Shown: positions 18,227 to 27,062, numbered from the stretch's first letter. The stretch is 47,251 nucleotides of DNA from Caldilineaceae bacterium (GCA_014879855.1 JACSRH010000267.1:1-47251), one strand, 5' to 3'. Notes: generated by a model from the sequence alone, not told the origin. Program-made: numbers and translations.

Positions 18227-19271
18227 TCAGAATTGCCGCGATCTTTTGCGCGGCCGTCCCATCGCCCAACACCGGTGGATGCGCGGCCGGCGGCTGGAAA
18301 TGAAACCAGGCATCGACGATCTTCTGGCAGTCGGCGCCGACAAGCACATTCCAGCCTGCCTCCACTGTTTCCGTCCACTCGGTTTCGTCGCGCAGGGTGA
18401 GACAAGGCTTGGCAAAATAGTAGGCCTCGCGCTGCACGCCCCCTGAATCTGTGGCGATCAGCCGCGCATGTTCCTCAAGCACCATCATGTCATAATACCC
18501 GGCCGGTTCGATGGCCAGCACATGCGCTCCAAAGCTGGCGCCAATTGCCTCCAACGCCTTGCGCGTGCGTGGATGCACCGGAAAGACAACCTGCTCGCCG
18601 ACCGCGTTCAGCGCATCGACGATCGCTCGCAGACGCTGTGGATCGTCGGTGTTGTTGGCGCGATGCACGGTGACGAGGGCGAAGCGCCCCGGCTCCAGCT
18701 GCAAGCGCGCCAGGATGTCAGACTTGGTGCGAGCGAGCGCTCGGTAATGCAGCGACGCATCCAGCATCACATCGCCGGTCACATGCACGCCTGCCGTAAT
18801 TCCCTCCGCGGCCAGGTGCGCAGCCGATTTGGTGCTGACGCAGAAGCAGCGATCCGAAAGGTGATCAGCGACGATGCGGTTGATCTCCTCTGGCATGTGG
18901 CGGGCAAAACTGCGCTCGCCCGCTTCGATGTGCATGACGGGGATGCCCAGCTTGCTGGCGGCCAGCGCGCCGGCGACAGTTGAGTTCGTGTCCCCGCGGA
19001 TGATGATGGCGTCGGGCGCTTCCTTGAGCAACACCTCCTCCATCCCGACCAGCATAGCTGCGGTCTGCCGCGCATGGCTGCCGGAGCCTGCCTCCAGGTT
19101 GTAATCTGGCGCGGGCACGCCCAGCTCGTCGAAGAACGTCTGCGACATGGCGTAGTCGTAGTGTTGGCCGGTATGGACCAAGACCTCGGTATGGTGCTTG
19201 CGCAGCGCCCAGCTTACCGGCGCGGCCTGGATAAACTCAGGCCGTGCGCCCACCACGGAAACAAACTTCAT
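18219..19271 (-). CDS. wlbD: Non-hydrolysing UDP-GlcNAc(-type) 2-epimerase, WecB/WlbD-like
   Basis: 350 residues, usual size. Family motifs are VGARPEFIQAAPV, VHTGQHYDYAMSQ, IRGDTNS, HIEAGERSF with MPEEINRIVADH, and ATDSGGVQREAYYFAKP followed by TLRDETEWTETVEAGWN. It inverts C2 of a UDP-N-acetylhexosamine. The WlbA-, WlbB- and WlbC-like enzymes are encoded upstream in the same unit, so its most likely substrate is UDP-2,3-diacetamido-2,3-dideoxyglucuronate rather than plain UDP-GlcNAc; a WecB role (UDP-ManNAc) is the alternative. AAAGGA precedes the ATG. Symbol given on pathway context. Confidence 0.88.
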   Translation of the reverse strand: MKFVSVVGARPEFIQAAPVSWALRKHHTEVLVHTGQHYDYAMSQTFFDELGVPAPDYNLEAGSGSHARQTAAMLVGMEEVLLKEAPDAIIIRGDTNSTVAGALAASKLGIPVMHIEAGERSFARHMPEEINRIVADHLSDRCFCVSTKSAAHLAAEGITAGVHVTGDVMLDASLHYRALARTKSDILARLQLEPGRFALVTVHRANNTDDPQRLRAIVDALNAVGEQVVFPVHPRTRKALEAIGASFGAHVLAIEPAGYYDMMVLEEHARLIATDSGGVQREAYYFAKPCLTLRDETEWTETVEAGWNVLVGADCQKIVDAWFHFQPPAAHPPVLGDGTAAQKIAAILSE

Positions 19272-19328
19272 CGTACATCCTTTATTTTCTCAAACATTTC
19301 AGCAGTAAACACGCGATCGCAGGTGCGT

Positions 19329-19745
19329 CTACGAACCACTGCGCGAGATCAGGAAAACGCCGAGCATAACCACCAGCGTGCCCGCAAGCCGCAGCGGCGT
19401 GATGTTCTCGTTGAACAACAGCCACGACGCCGTCAGCATGACCACATAGCTGAGGCTGGCAAAGGGGTAAGCGAAGCTCAGATCAACGCGCGACAGCGCG
19501 GCTAGCCAGAAAACCGTTCCGCCGACATATAGTGCCAACCCGCCGATGATAAAGGGGTTGGTGAAGATCCTGAAGAGCGTCGGCGCGAGATCGTGGGCGC
19601 TGAGTGTAATCTGTCCTGTCTGCATCATGCCATACTTGAGCGTGATCTGGCCGATAGCCCCAGCGATCACGCTGACGAGAATGTAACCGATGGCGACCGT
19701 CATGATCTGTTTTCTCCCGTTGAGTGCTTGTGTAGTGGTTTCCAT
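19329..19745 (-). CDS. Small four-helix DMT/EmrE-like membrane protein
   Basis: 138 residues with four hydrophobic segments (about 16-36, 58-80, 85-105, 115-134), the size and shape of small multidrug resistance or ArnE/ArnF-type proteins. YPFASLSYVVMLTASWLLFNE matches the EamA-type end in which the third and fourth helices meet. ATG 19745 has AGGA upstream. A later in-frame ATG (residue 15) is possible. It is flanked by a DPM1-like GT2 and the epimerase gene and is in the same unit as a GT39. I infer a role as half of a polyprenyl-phosphate-sugar flippase; drug export is the alternative. Confidence 0.8.
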   Translation of the reverse strand: METTTQALNGRKQIMTVAIGYILVSVIAGAIGQITLKYGMMQTGQITLSAHDLAPTLFRIFTNPFIIGGLALYVGGTVFWLAALSRVDLSFAYPFASLSYVVMLTASWLLFNENITPLRLAGTLVVMLGVFLISRSGS

Positions 19746-19803
19746 GATTGTCCTAGGTTCTGGGTTCTGAGTCGATAGTCAAGAGACTGTAAATCGAGGT
19801 GCG

Positions 19804-20607
19804 TCAGCCGGCGGCGAGTTTTTGGCCGGCGTCCGCCGCTTGTTTGGCGGGGGCAAGACCTATGCGCCGCAACAGCACCTGCCCTTGAAAGCCTACATGG
19901 GCGCGGATGGTGCGCATGATCTTGGCCTTCGATGCGCCGAACGCTCGCGAGTAAAGCGTCGTCGGGTATTCGGCTACTTTGTAGCCCGCCAGCATGGCGT
20001 TGACCATCAGCTCTGTCCCCGCTAGAAAACCGTCTGATGTGAAGGGTATTTTCTCGATCACTTCACGTCGATACGCGCGGAAGAGCGCCGTGTAGGTGTG
20101 AATATGGCGATCGACCAGCACCCGGTACAGGAGCGAAGAGCCTTTGCTCAAAAAGATGCGATAGCCTGGCACATTGGCGATGGCGCCGCCGGGCGCATAG
20201 GGCGACGCCGTCACGATGCTGACGCCTGGCTTGAGACAGGCCAACAGCGCCGGGATCGTCTCGAAGCGATAGGTGCCGTCGCTGTCGGTCGTGACGATCA
20301 CCTCGCCGGCCGCTGCGCCCAGTCCGGTGCGCATGGCCGCGCCCAGCCCACGATTGACGACGTGCTGCTCAAAGCGAAACGTCACGCCCGGCGTTGCGTT
20401 GGCGGCGAAGGCCCCCGTCAGGGCGGCATAGGTGCCATCTTTGCTGCCGTCATCGACAAAGATCACCTCGACATGCTCGATCAGCTCGCCGCCGGGCAGC
20501 CGTGAACCCACCAACTGCTGGGCAACTGGCACGAATTCAGCATTGAGCTTATCAACATTGTCGGCTTCGTTGTAACAGGGAATAACAATCGACAACAGCA
20601 CAGGCAT
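19804..20607 (-). CDS. GT2 glycosyltransferase, dolichyl/polyprenyl-phosphate sugar synthase-like
   Basis: 267 residues. GT-A fold: SIVIPCYNEADNV at the start, VIFVDDGSKDGT, and TTDSDGTY carrying the DxD metal site, followed by TALFRAYRRE and LAGTELMVNAMLAGYKVAEYP. There are no membrane helices after the catalytic domain, as in the soluble DPM1-like forms. It probably transfers a sugar from a nucleotide donor to undecaprenyl phosphate. The small EmrE-like gene follows 58 bases downstream and a GT39 lies further on, together making a synthesis-flip-transfer set. Confidence 0.87.
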   Translation of the reverse strand: MPVLLSIVIPCYNEADNVDKLNAEFVPVAQQLVGSRLPGGELIEHVEVIFVDDGSKDGTYAALTGAFAANATPGVTFRFEQHVVNRGLGAAMRTGLGAAAGEVIVTTDSDGTYRFETIPALLACLKPGVSIVTASPYAPGGAIANVPGYRIFLSKGSSLLYRVLVDRHIHTYTALFRAYRREVIEKIPFTSDGFLAGTELMVNAMLAGYKVAEYPTTLYSRAFGASKAKIMRTIRAHVGFQGQVLLRRIGLAPAKQAADAGQKLAAG

Positions 20608-20636
20608 TTCTCGCTTTCTAAACTTCAGCGTTTAAT

Positions 20637-21686
20637 TCAGCTTGCAAAGACAGGCTCCGGATTGGCTGCCGCCGGTTCGGCTGGGGCGAAGCGTCCATCG
20701 GCAGAGCGAGCATCCGGCATACGCTTTTTGATCAGCGTGCGGATGGCGTCGGCCAGGCGCAGCGTGCGCAGACCATGTTCGGCGGTCACGAGCGGCTGGC
20801 GCTGCGTGCGCACGCAGTCAACAAAGTGTTCCAATTCGGCGTGCAGCGGTTCGGCAATCGGCACTTGAATGCGCTCCACGATGCTTTCCTGCCGGTACTT
20901 GGCCCCGCCACTGCGCGGGTGATTGATGTATTCACCGACAGTGCGATAGTGCACCTGCACTGACTTGTTCAGCAGATCGCCCTCAATATACGCTTCCAAA
21001 GCCGTCACGTCGATCGAGCGCACCTTTTGCTCGGTCACGCGCGAGGCGGTCAGGGTCAGCATCGGCCAGCGGGCAAACTTGAGGTTCACCGTGGCATAGT
21101 CGATGGCGCCGCTGTAAGCAGTGAAGCCATCGGCTTCGATGCGCACAGGGTCGGCGCCGGCCAGATCGAGCGCCAGGTCGAGATCGTGGATCATCAGATC
21201 GAGCACCACATCCACATCGGTGTTGCTGCCCACATAAGAACTGAGGCGCCGGAAATTGACCACCAGCGGCGAAAGTCCTTCCAACACATGCTTGAGCTCA
21301 CCGTAAGTGGGGTTGAAGCGCTCGATGTGTCCGACCTGCACGATGCGACCTGTTTGCTCAGTCAGGGCCACCAATTCCTCGGCCTGCATCCAGGTTTCGG
21401 TAAAAGGTTTCTCGACAAAGACATCCAGCCCGCGCGCCAGACAGGCAGCCACGAGCGGATGGTGCGTCGGCGTTGGCGTGGCGATGCTGACGGCATCGAC
21501 GGCATCCAACATCTCATCCAGTTGCGAAAATGCCGTCACTTCGTACTGCGCAGCAAGCTTGCGGCTCGCTTCCGCCACCGGGTCATAGATGCCCACCAGA
21601 TCGGCATGGCGCATTGTCGAGTAGACGCGTGCGTGATTTCGTCCCATGCGGCCTGCACCCAACAGGCCAATGCGTATTCGTTCCAT
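20637..21686 (-). CDS. wlbA: Gfo/Idh/MocA oxidoreductase, WlbA/WbpB-like 3-dehydrogenase
   Basis: 349 residues from ATG 21686, which has AAGGAGG seven bases upstream; a longer frame to 21728 would overlap the aminotransferase gene. Rossmann motif GLLGAGRMGRNHARV, the ATPTPTHHP loop and the family signature FVEKPFTETWMQAEEL with the catalytic Lys-Pro. YSGAIDYATVNLKF lies in the alpha/beta sheet domain. In the WlbA/WbpB reaction UDP-GlcNAcA is oxidised at C3 for the following transamination. The neighbours (DegT aminotransferase, hexapeptide acetyltransferase, 2-epimerase) are exactly those partners, so the assignment rests on sequence family plus context. Confidence 0.88.
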   Translation of the reverse strand: MERIRIGLLGAGRMGRNHARVYSTMRHADLVGIYDPVAEASRKLAAQYEVTAFSQLDEMLDAVDAVSIATPTPTHHPLVAACLARGLDVFVEKPFTETWMQAEELVALTEQTGRIVQVGHIERFNPTYGELKHVLEGLSPLVVNFRRLSSYVGSNTDVDVVLDLMIHDLDLALDLAGADPVRIEADGFTAYSGAIDYATVNLKFARWPMLTLTASRVTEQKVRSIDVTALEAYIEGDLLNKSVQVHYRTVGEYINHPRSGGAKYRQESIVERIQVPIAEPLHAELEHFVDCVRTQRQPLVTAEHGLRTLRLADAIRTLIKKRMPDARSADGRFAPAEPAAANPEPVFAS

Positions 21687-21696
21687 ATTTTCCTCC

Positions 21697-22788
21697 TTAG
21701 ACGAGCGCAGCTTCGCGCACTGTCGCAATCACTGCATCCGCAATTTGATCCAACTCCGTCTCCGTCAACGCCGGATGGACGGGCAATGACAGCACCTTGT
21801 GGCTGGCAGCTTCCGCCACTGACAAAACATCGGTATAGCCGCGCTCCTGGTAGACCTGTTGTTGATGAATAGGCGCCGGATAGTAGATGCCGTAGCCGAT
21901 GCCGCGCTCACTCAGGCCGGCAATGACCTGCTCCCGATGCGCCAGCGCCACGGTGTATTGGTGAAAGACATGGGTGGCGCCCGGTCGCACCTGCGGCGTT
22001 GCGACGCCAGGGATGCCCGCAAGACGCCGGGTCAGATGGGCCGCGTGCTGGCGGCGCTGTTCGTTCCACGCGTCGATCCGCGTCAACTGCACCAAGCCGA
22101 TCGCGGCCTGCAAGTCGGTCATGCGGAAGTTGTAGCCCAGCGCCTCATGGACATAGCGCGTGCGCATGCCATGCTCGCGCAGCAGACGCATCCGTGCGGC
22201 GAGTTCAGCGTCGTCCGTGGTGATCATGCCGCCTTCGCCGGTGGTCATGTTCTTGGTGGGGTAGAACGAGTAGCACGCCGCGCCCCACGCGCCTAGTGGC
22301 TTACCATGCAGCGTGGCGCCATGCGCCTGGCAGGCATCCTCGACAATTGCCAGGTGATGGCGTGCGGCGATCGCGGCGATGGCCTCCATGTCACACGGCT
22401 GGCCAAAGAGGTGCACGGGAATAATGGCGCGCGTCCGCGGTGTAATCTGCTGCTCGATGGCCGCCGGGTCGATGGTGTAATACACTGGGTCAATGTCGGC
22501 AAAACGTGGGGTTGCGCCAGTGTACAGAATGCAATTGGCCGACGCGATAAAGCTGAAGGGCGTGGTAATCACCTCGTCGCCGGCGCCGATGTCATGGGCG
22601 AGAAGAGCGACGTGCAGCGCGGTCGTGCCAGAGCTGACGGCCACTGCATAGCGAGCGCCCACCCATTCTGCAAAGCGTTCCTCGAACTCGCGCACGCGTT
22701 TGCCCTGCGCCAGTTGCCCCGAACTCAGCACCTCCAGGACGGCCGCTTTTTCTTCTTCTCCGATCAATGGTTTTGCAATCGAAATCAT
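21697..22788 (-). CDS. wlbC: DegT/DnrJ/EryC1/StrS sugar aminotransferase, WlbC/WbpE-like
   Basis: 363 residues, usual size. PLP-dependent fold type I: SSGTTALHVAL, TPFSFIASAN, VEDACQAHGA, and the Schiff-base lysine in FYPTKNMTTGEGG (about residue 186). GYNFRMTDLQAAIG and the late HVFHQYTV are family blocks. The DegT family aminates keto-sugars of nucleotide-linked hexoses. It would convert the 3-keto product of the WlbA-like enzyme (gene 10 bases downstream) to the 3-amino sugar, which the WlbB-like enzyme would acetylate. Its ATG overlaps the stop of that gene by four bases. Confidence 0.9.
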   Translation of the reverse strand: MISIAKPLIGEEEKAAVLEVLSSGQLAQGKRVREFEERFAEWVGARYAVAVSSGTTALHVALLAHDIGAGDEVITTPFSFIASANCILYTGATPRFADIDPVYYTIDPAAIEQQITPRTRAIIPVHLFGQPCDMEAIAAIAARHHLAIVEDACQAHGATLHGKPLGAWGAACYSFYPTKNMTTGEGGMITTDDAELAARMRLLREHGMRTRYVHEALGYNFRMTDLQAAIGLVQLTRIDAWNEQRRQHAAHLTRRLAGIPGVATPQVRPGATHVFHQYTVALAHREQVIAGLSERGIGYGIYYPAPIHQQQVYQERGYTDVLSVAEAASHKVLSLPVHPALTETELDQIADAVIATVREAALV

Positions 22789-23369
22789 TTTGAATCTGCT
22801 CCAATGTCAATGGTGGATCCACAGCGAGAACAATGACCGCACCCCTGCGCATCGACCACGAGCCGCGCGCCGCAGGCGCATACGTAACCGACCAGGCGCG
22901 CGGGCACGCCAAGCACAAGTCCATGTGCAGGCACATTGTGGGTGACGACAGCGCCGGCCCCGATCATGGCAAAGCGCCCGACCTCCACCCCCGTCACCAC
23001 GATGGCGCCAGCGCCGACGGAAGCGCCATAACGGATCACCGTCTCGCCCACTTCCCAGTCGCTGGCGCTCTTCAACGAGCCATCCGGGTTGATCGCCCGC
23101 GGATAGAGATCATTGGTCAGACACACTTGCGGGCCGATGAAGACGCCATCTTCGAGCGTGGCGCCGTGATAGATCAGCGCGCTGTTCTGAATTTTGACAT
23201 GGCTGCCGATGCGCACATCCATATCGATGTAGGCGTCTTTGCCCACAACGCAGCCCTCGCCCAGCACCGCGCCCTCGCGCACCTGTGCGCGGTTCCAGAT
23301 GCGCGTCCCCTGGCCGATTTTCGCCTCAGCCGAAACCTCAGCCGTCGGATGAACAAAGAAGTTGCTCAT
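22785..23369 (-). CDS. wlbB: Left-handed beta-helix N-acetyltransferase, WlbB/WbpD-like
   Basis: 194 residues from ATG 23369 (MSNFFVHPTAEV); a longer open frame to 23528 lies inside the upstream gene and is rejected. Hexapeptide repeats run from about residue 8 to 155 (IGQGTRIWNRAQV, VLGEGCVVGKDAYI, VFIGPQVCLTNDLYPRA). The TNDLYPRA block is typical of WlbB/WbpD. The end carries CACG and CGHCSRCG, four to five Cys that look like a small zinc ribbon, as in many homologues (WxCxCG). It acetylates the 3-amino group of the UDP-sugar. The start is 17 bases after the Wzy-like stop, and the Shine-Dalgarno is weak, so translation may be coupled. Confidence 0.88.
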   Translation of the reverse strand: MSNFFVHPTAEVSAEAKIGQGTRIWNRAQVREGAVLGEGCVVGKDAYIDMDVRIGSHVKIQNSALIYHGATLEDGVFIGPQVCLTNDLYPRAINPDGSLKSASDWEVGETVIRYGASVGAGAIVVTGVEVGRFAMIGAGAVVTHNVPAHGLVLGVPARLVGYVCACGARLVVDAQGCGHCSRCGSTIDIGADSK

Positions 23370-23385
23370 CGCGGTGACTTGCACG

Positions 23386-25119
23386 TCATTCTGCCCGTTG
23401 GAAGGCTTGGATAGCATTGTCCAGTTTCTCCACTTGCTCCGGTTGCCCAAACGCCTGATACCACCATTCCCGCACCATGAACTGACCCTGGCCGAAATCC
23501 AACCCTTGCCACATCTGCACGGCGCCATTCACATTTCCTTCGAGCGCCAGCACTTCACCCAACAATTGGCGCGTGGCGCGATCGTAGGGCGCCACTGCAT
23601 ATGCGGCGGAAAGATGATCCTTGGCCTGCTCAAAGCGGCCCTGCGCCAGGGCAATTGCGCCGAGACGGCGATGGGCGGTCGGTTGTGCGGGATTCAGCTC
23701 CAGTGCAGTCGCGAAGTGCGCTTCAGCAGGCGCCAATTCCAGCGCCTGTTGCCGGCGCACTTGATCTTGAAAAGACCATTCCGGCCCATGATATAGACCC
23801 AACTCGGTGCGCGTTTGCAACACGGCGCCCAGATTTGCCTCCCAGCGCGCAGGCGCACCTGGCATCAACACAGCCACCAGCAACGGCAGCCCTATGCCCG
23901 CGACAATGCCCACCCCGAGCGCGACGCCGGATGCATGAGTGACGCGGTGCACATCCGCAGCAGCATAGACGCTCGACGCGCTCCAGAGCAGCAGGGACGG
24001 CGTATAGAAAACCAGCCCCGCCAACGCACTAAAATAAAGCTCCGCCTCGAACAAACTATGCACCAGAAATGCCGAAAGCGAAGCCAAGCCAGCCACCAAC
24101 AAGGCGCGTTCCGATGGGTTTGCCACCCGCAACGCCCCCCAGGCATACATCACCGTGGCGCCCGCCAGCACGAGCCATGCCAGCAACGCGGGTGCGCCCT
24201 GCTCCAGCGCCACCTGCACATAGAAATTATGTGCATGAAAAAGGTAGGGCACGTGCAGCAGATAGGCATAGGTGGCATAGACCATTGCCGTTGCTGCCAG
24301 GCCACTGCCGGTAAAGAAATAATCCTCGATCAGGGGCAGCGAATCGCGCCACAGAGCAATCCGGCTGAACGCCGAACCACCCTGAGCGCTGACGCCAAGC
24401 TGCGCATCGAATTCAGGAAAGGCGACCACGGCCACATAAAATCCCAGCGCGCCCAATATTGCCAACACTGCAAACCCGTCAAGAAGCCAGAGGCTGAGTG
24501 GCCGGCGGCGTGACCGCTGATAAAGCTCAGTGCGCACCACCAGATAGAGGGCGAACACTGCCGCGCTCATGATTCCGAGCCACGCCCCGCGCGAGCCTGT
24601 CAAAGCGAGCGCCGCCGCACCAGCCAGCAACGTCACTATCCCCATTGCACCGATCAACCAGCGCTGCTCGGCCACGCCCAGCCAAACGGATGCAGCCGCC
24701 ACCGGCAAGCCAATTGCCAAGATCTGCGCCACCTGGTTATCGCTGAAAGAAACTGGCGGCCATGACAGCATGTCATTTTCGGGCAATGCCGCACGCAGCC
24801 ATTGGGCGAAATACAAGAGCGCCGCCACAATGATCATCAAATTGGTGATGGCTGAGAGCCAAACGCTTGTCGTCCGCCAGGAAAGACGGCTGCCGATAAG
24901 CGGAGCAATCAGCACCACAAGCACACCGCTTAACAGCATAAAAAAACGATTGAGGGCAGCGGCCCCGTCATAAGCTGCCCATACGCTGACAACAGTGGCG
25001 GCCAGAAAGCAAAAGGCAGCCCCATACACTGCACCGAAAGAAACGGTTCGCAGCCTCTCTGGAATCTCTACGGTAGTCAGTATTTCTTGACTTGCCAAAG
25101 TCCTGGTTGCCTGTTGCAT
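23386..25119 (-). CDS. O-antigen ligase/polymerase (Wzy_C) membrane protein with C-terminal TPRs
   Basis: 577 residues from ATG 25119 (a TTG precedes it). About 12 hydrophobic segments (residues 30-415) include the Wzy_C signatures TGSRGAWLG (about 175) and YLFHAHNFYVQVALEQGAPALLAW (about 290). A soluble C-terminal part (about 430-577) has TPR-like pairs (AEAHFATALELNPAQPTAHRRLG, AKDHLSAAYAVAPYDRATRQL). Such proteins polymerise repeat units or ligate glycan to an acceptor on the outer face. First gene of the longest unit, with the shared operator about 70 bases upstream and a perfect TATAAT. No clear Shine-Dalgarno. Confidence 0.9.
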   Translation of the reverse strand: MQQATRTLASQEILTTVEIPERLRTVSFGAVYGAAFCFLAATVVSVWAAYDGAAALNRFFMLLSGVLVVLIAPLIGSRLSWRTTSVWLSAITNLMIIVAALLYFAQWLRAALPENDMLSWPPVSFSDNQVAQILAIGLPVAAASVWLGVAEQRWLIGAMGIVTLLAGAAALALTGSRGAWLGIMSAAVFALYLVVRTELYQRSRRRPLSLWLLDGFAVLAILGALGFYVAVVAFPEFDAQLGVSAQGGSAFSRIALWRDSLPLIEDYFFTGSGLAATAMVYATYAYLLHVPYLFHAHNFYVQVALEQGAPALLAWLVLAGATVMYAWGALRVANPSERALLVAGLASLSAFLVHSLFEAELYFSALAGLVFYTPSLLLWSASSVYAAADVHRVTHASGVALGVGIVAGIGLPLLVAVLMPGAPARWEANLGAVLQTRTELGLYHGPEWSFQDQVRRQQALELAPAEAHFATALELNPAQPTAHRRLGAIALAQGRFEQAKDHLSAAYAVAPYDRATRQLLGEVLALEGNVNGAVQMWQGLDFGQGQFMVREWWYQAFGQPEQVEKLDNAIQAFQRAE

Positions 25120-25162
25120 CAATCACACACTATCGTAAACATGTTGGCCATCTACTGCCACG

Positions 25163-25208
25163 ATTATAGCATTCACACCTCTCGCGCATCTCTTACAATC
25201 TGCTGACA
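25163..25208 (-). promoter_or_regulatory. Shared operator/promoter, copy 2 (upstream of the Wzy-like gene)
   Basis: On the minus strand: TGTCAGC (25208-25202), 4 bases, TGTAAGA (25197-25191), 22 bases, TATAAT (25168-25163). The hexamer 17 bases upstream of TATAAT (AGATGC) is not a sigma-70 -35, so activation through the direct repeat is likely. The leader would be about 35 bases. The 21 bases spanning the two half-sites plus flank are identical to copy 4 at 39266-39283. Confidence 0.75.
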
Positions 25209-25244
25209 GCCATGACATACACTGCGGGACGCATGATGCACGGC

Positions 25245-25284
25245 AAAAAAGAGCGCCGGGCCATCCGCATGGATGACCCGGCGC
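25245..25284 (-). terminator. Intrinsic terminator after the radical SAM gene
   Basis: Arms gcgccgggccatcc (25253-25266) and ggatgacccggcgc (25271-25284) pair almost perfectly around a 4-base loop. On the minus strand the stem is followed by CTTTTTTG (A-run 25245-25250 on the plus strand). It separates unit B from the promoter of unit C. Confidence 0.9.
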
Positions 25285-25367
25285 AGCAATTCCGGAAAGA
25301 CAGCGCAATTTGCACTTTTCAGTCTGGCGTCCAGATGCGTGATCTGGCCAGGCGTCGAAAGGCTGTA

Positions 25368-27062
25368 CTACGTTTTGGAGAATTGCAGCATCTGCCAGCC
25401 CACATTGATCGCGCTCTTGGCGCCTTCCCAAGTATTCAAACCCTTAAGGAAAGTCATCATGGGGCCAGGACGCAGCGACCACTCGCGCGTCGCGCGCTTC
25501 TGCCAATATTCCATGCGCTCAGCGCTGAGGTTTCCATAATCAAGCACGGTCGATTGATCCATATCGACCTCTTCCCACTTGGTGCCAGGCCGGAACCAGT
25601 TGTTCTCGACGACCTCGTAAAAGAAGGGTGTGCCTGGGTACGGGGCGGCGATGTGGAAGAGTGCGATGTCCACGGGCAGCTCCTTGGAGTAGGCCATTGT
25701 CTCCTGGATCGATTCTTCTGTCTCACCGGGCAGGCCGATGATGAAGTAGCCCCAGTTTTTGATGCCGGCTGCTTTTGCCCACTTGAGCGCTCTGAACGCC
25801 TGTTCCTTCTTGTAGCCTTTGCGTGCACGCTTGAGCACCATTTCGTTGGCGCTCTCGATGCCCCAGGAGATCAGCCAGCAGCCCGCCTGCCCCATCAGCC
25901 GCAGCATCTCTTCGTCTACATAATCGACGCGGCTGTTGCAGGTCCAGCGGATCTTGACGCCGCGCGCAATGATGAGCTTGCACAGTTCCACGACATGCTC
26001 GCGATTGACTGTAAACAGATCAGCGTACATGTGGATATTTGTAATGCCGAGTTTGCCCAGATACTCCAACTCATCGACGATGTTTTCGGCGGAGCGCACA
26101 CGCACCGAGTTTTGATAGCTCACATGCTTGATGCAATATTTACAGCCAGCCGGACAGCCGCGGCTCGTCACAATGAAGGTAAATGGCCCCTTGATCATCG
26201 GCATACGCTGTTTGTCGAGCGGCAGCCGCTCGTGCAGCGGTATAGGCAGATCATCCAGGTTGGGGATAAAGGGGCGGTCTGGATTGATGACAATCTCATC
26301 ACCGTTGCGCCAGGCCAGCCCCAGGATGTTGGCGCACGCATCTCCGGATTCTACAGCAGGGAACGCATCGGTCACTTCCTGAGCGCCCACGCGGCGATGC
26401 TGCGGCTTACTCGTTTCCATCAGCATTTTGCTGACGCGCGGGTTGGAAGGCGATTTTCCTTCGAAGGCGTCGAGCAGTTCGCGCAGCGTCATTTCCGGTT
26501 CGCCGCGCAGCACGAAATCCAACGCCGGGAAAGGCCGCATTGTCTCGATTGACATCGGCGTAACATGCGTGCCAAAGGCCATGGTTTTGGCGCCGAGCGA
26601 CTTAGCCAGGAAGACGCCGTACATGTCGTTGCGCAACGTGGGCGCGGTCACCTGCGTGAGGTAGTACTTGGGGCGTTTTTCATCGAGCAGCTTTTCAAAC
26701 TCCGCCCACCCCATGCGCAAGGCATTGGCGTCGATGATCTCCACCGTGTATTCGGGGACGAGCAGCGCGGCCAACTGCGCCAGGCTGACCTGCGGCCAGA
26801 TCATGTTCTCGCGCGAGCGTCGACCAACGCGATGCTGGCTGCGAATCCAGATCGCGCCGTCGGGCGTCGGCGGGTTGACGAGAAGCACGTCCACGGAGCC
26901 GGGCGGGCGCGTCGATGAGGTGAGCGTCTGCACACTGGCGCCGGCATCTGGAAAGTGTGAGGGGCGCACCGGCGGGATGCGCCGCGTCCCTAAGTTATCG
27001 CGAATATCTTCCGCAAGCTCGATGTTGGGCTGTTTCCCAGTTTGGGTCAATTGGTCAGTCAT
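25368..27062 (-). CDS. B12-binding domain radical SAM protein
   Basis: 564 residues. Residues about 50-190 form a cobalamin-binding-like Rossmann domain (VDVLLVNPPTPDG, ALLVPEYTVEIIDANAL). The radical SAM core starts near 290: GPFTFIVTSRGCPAGCKYCIKH, with CxxxCxxC for the [4Fe-4S] cluster and VRVRSAENIVDELEYL after it; GIESANEMVLKRARKGY and GYFIIGLPGETEESI are further core motifs. GGAGGAA precedes the ATG. Enzymes of this architecture methylate unactivated carbons or do other radical chemistry. It is third in a unit with an acyltransferase and a GT2, so action on a glycan, lipid carrier or acyl group is plausible; the substrate is unknown. Homologues in hopanoid or bacteriochlorophyll pathways have the same layout, but no such genes are here. 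Confidence 0.87.
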   Translation of the reverse strand: MTDQLTQTGKQPNIELAEDIRDNLGTRRIPPVRPSHFPDAGASVQTLTSSTRPPGSVDVLLVNPPTPDGAIWIRSQHRVGRRSRENMIWPQVSLAQLAALLVPEYTVEIIDANALRMGWAEFEKLLDEKRPKYYLTQVTAPTLRNDMYGVFLAKSLGAKTMAFGTHVTPMSIETMRPFPALDFVLRGEPEMTLRELLDAFEGKSPSNPRVSKMLMETSKPQHRRVGAQEVTDAFPAVESGDACANILGLAWRNGDEIVINPDRPFIPNLDDLPIPLHERLPLDKQRMPMIKGPFTFIVTSRGCPAGCKYCIKHVSYQNSVRVRSAENIVDELEYLGKLGITNIHMYADLFTVNREHVVELCKLIIARGVKIRWTCNSRVDYVDEEMLRLMGQAGCWLISWGIESANEMVLKRARKGYKKEQAFRALKWAKAAGIKNWGYFIIGLPGETEESIQETMAYSKELPVDIALFHIAAPYPGTPFFYEVVENNWFRPGTKWEEVDMDQSTVLDYGNLSAERMEYWQKRATREWSLRPGPMMTFLKGLNTWEGAKSAINVGWQMLQFSKT

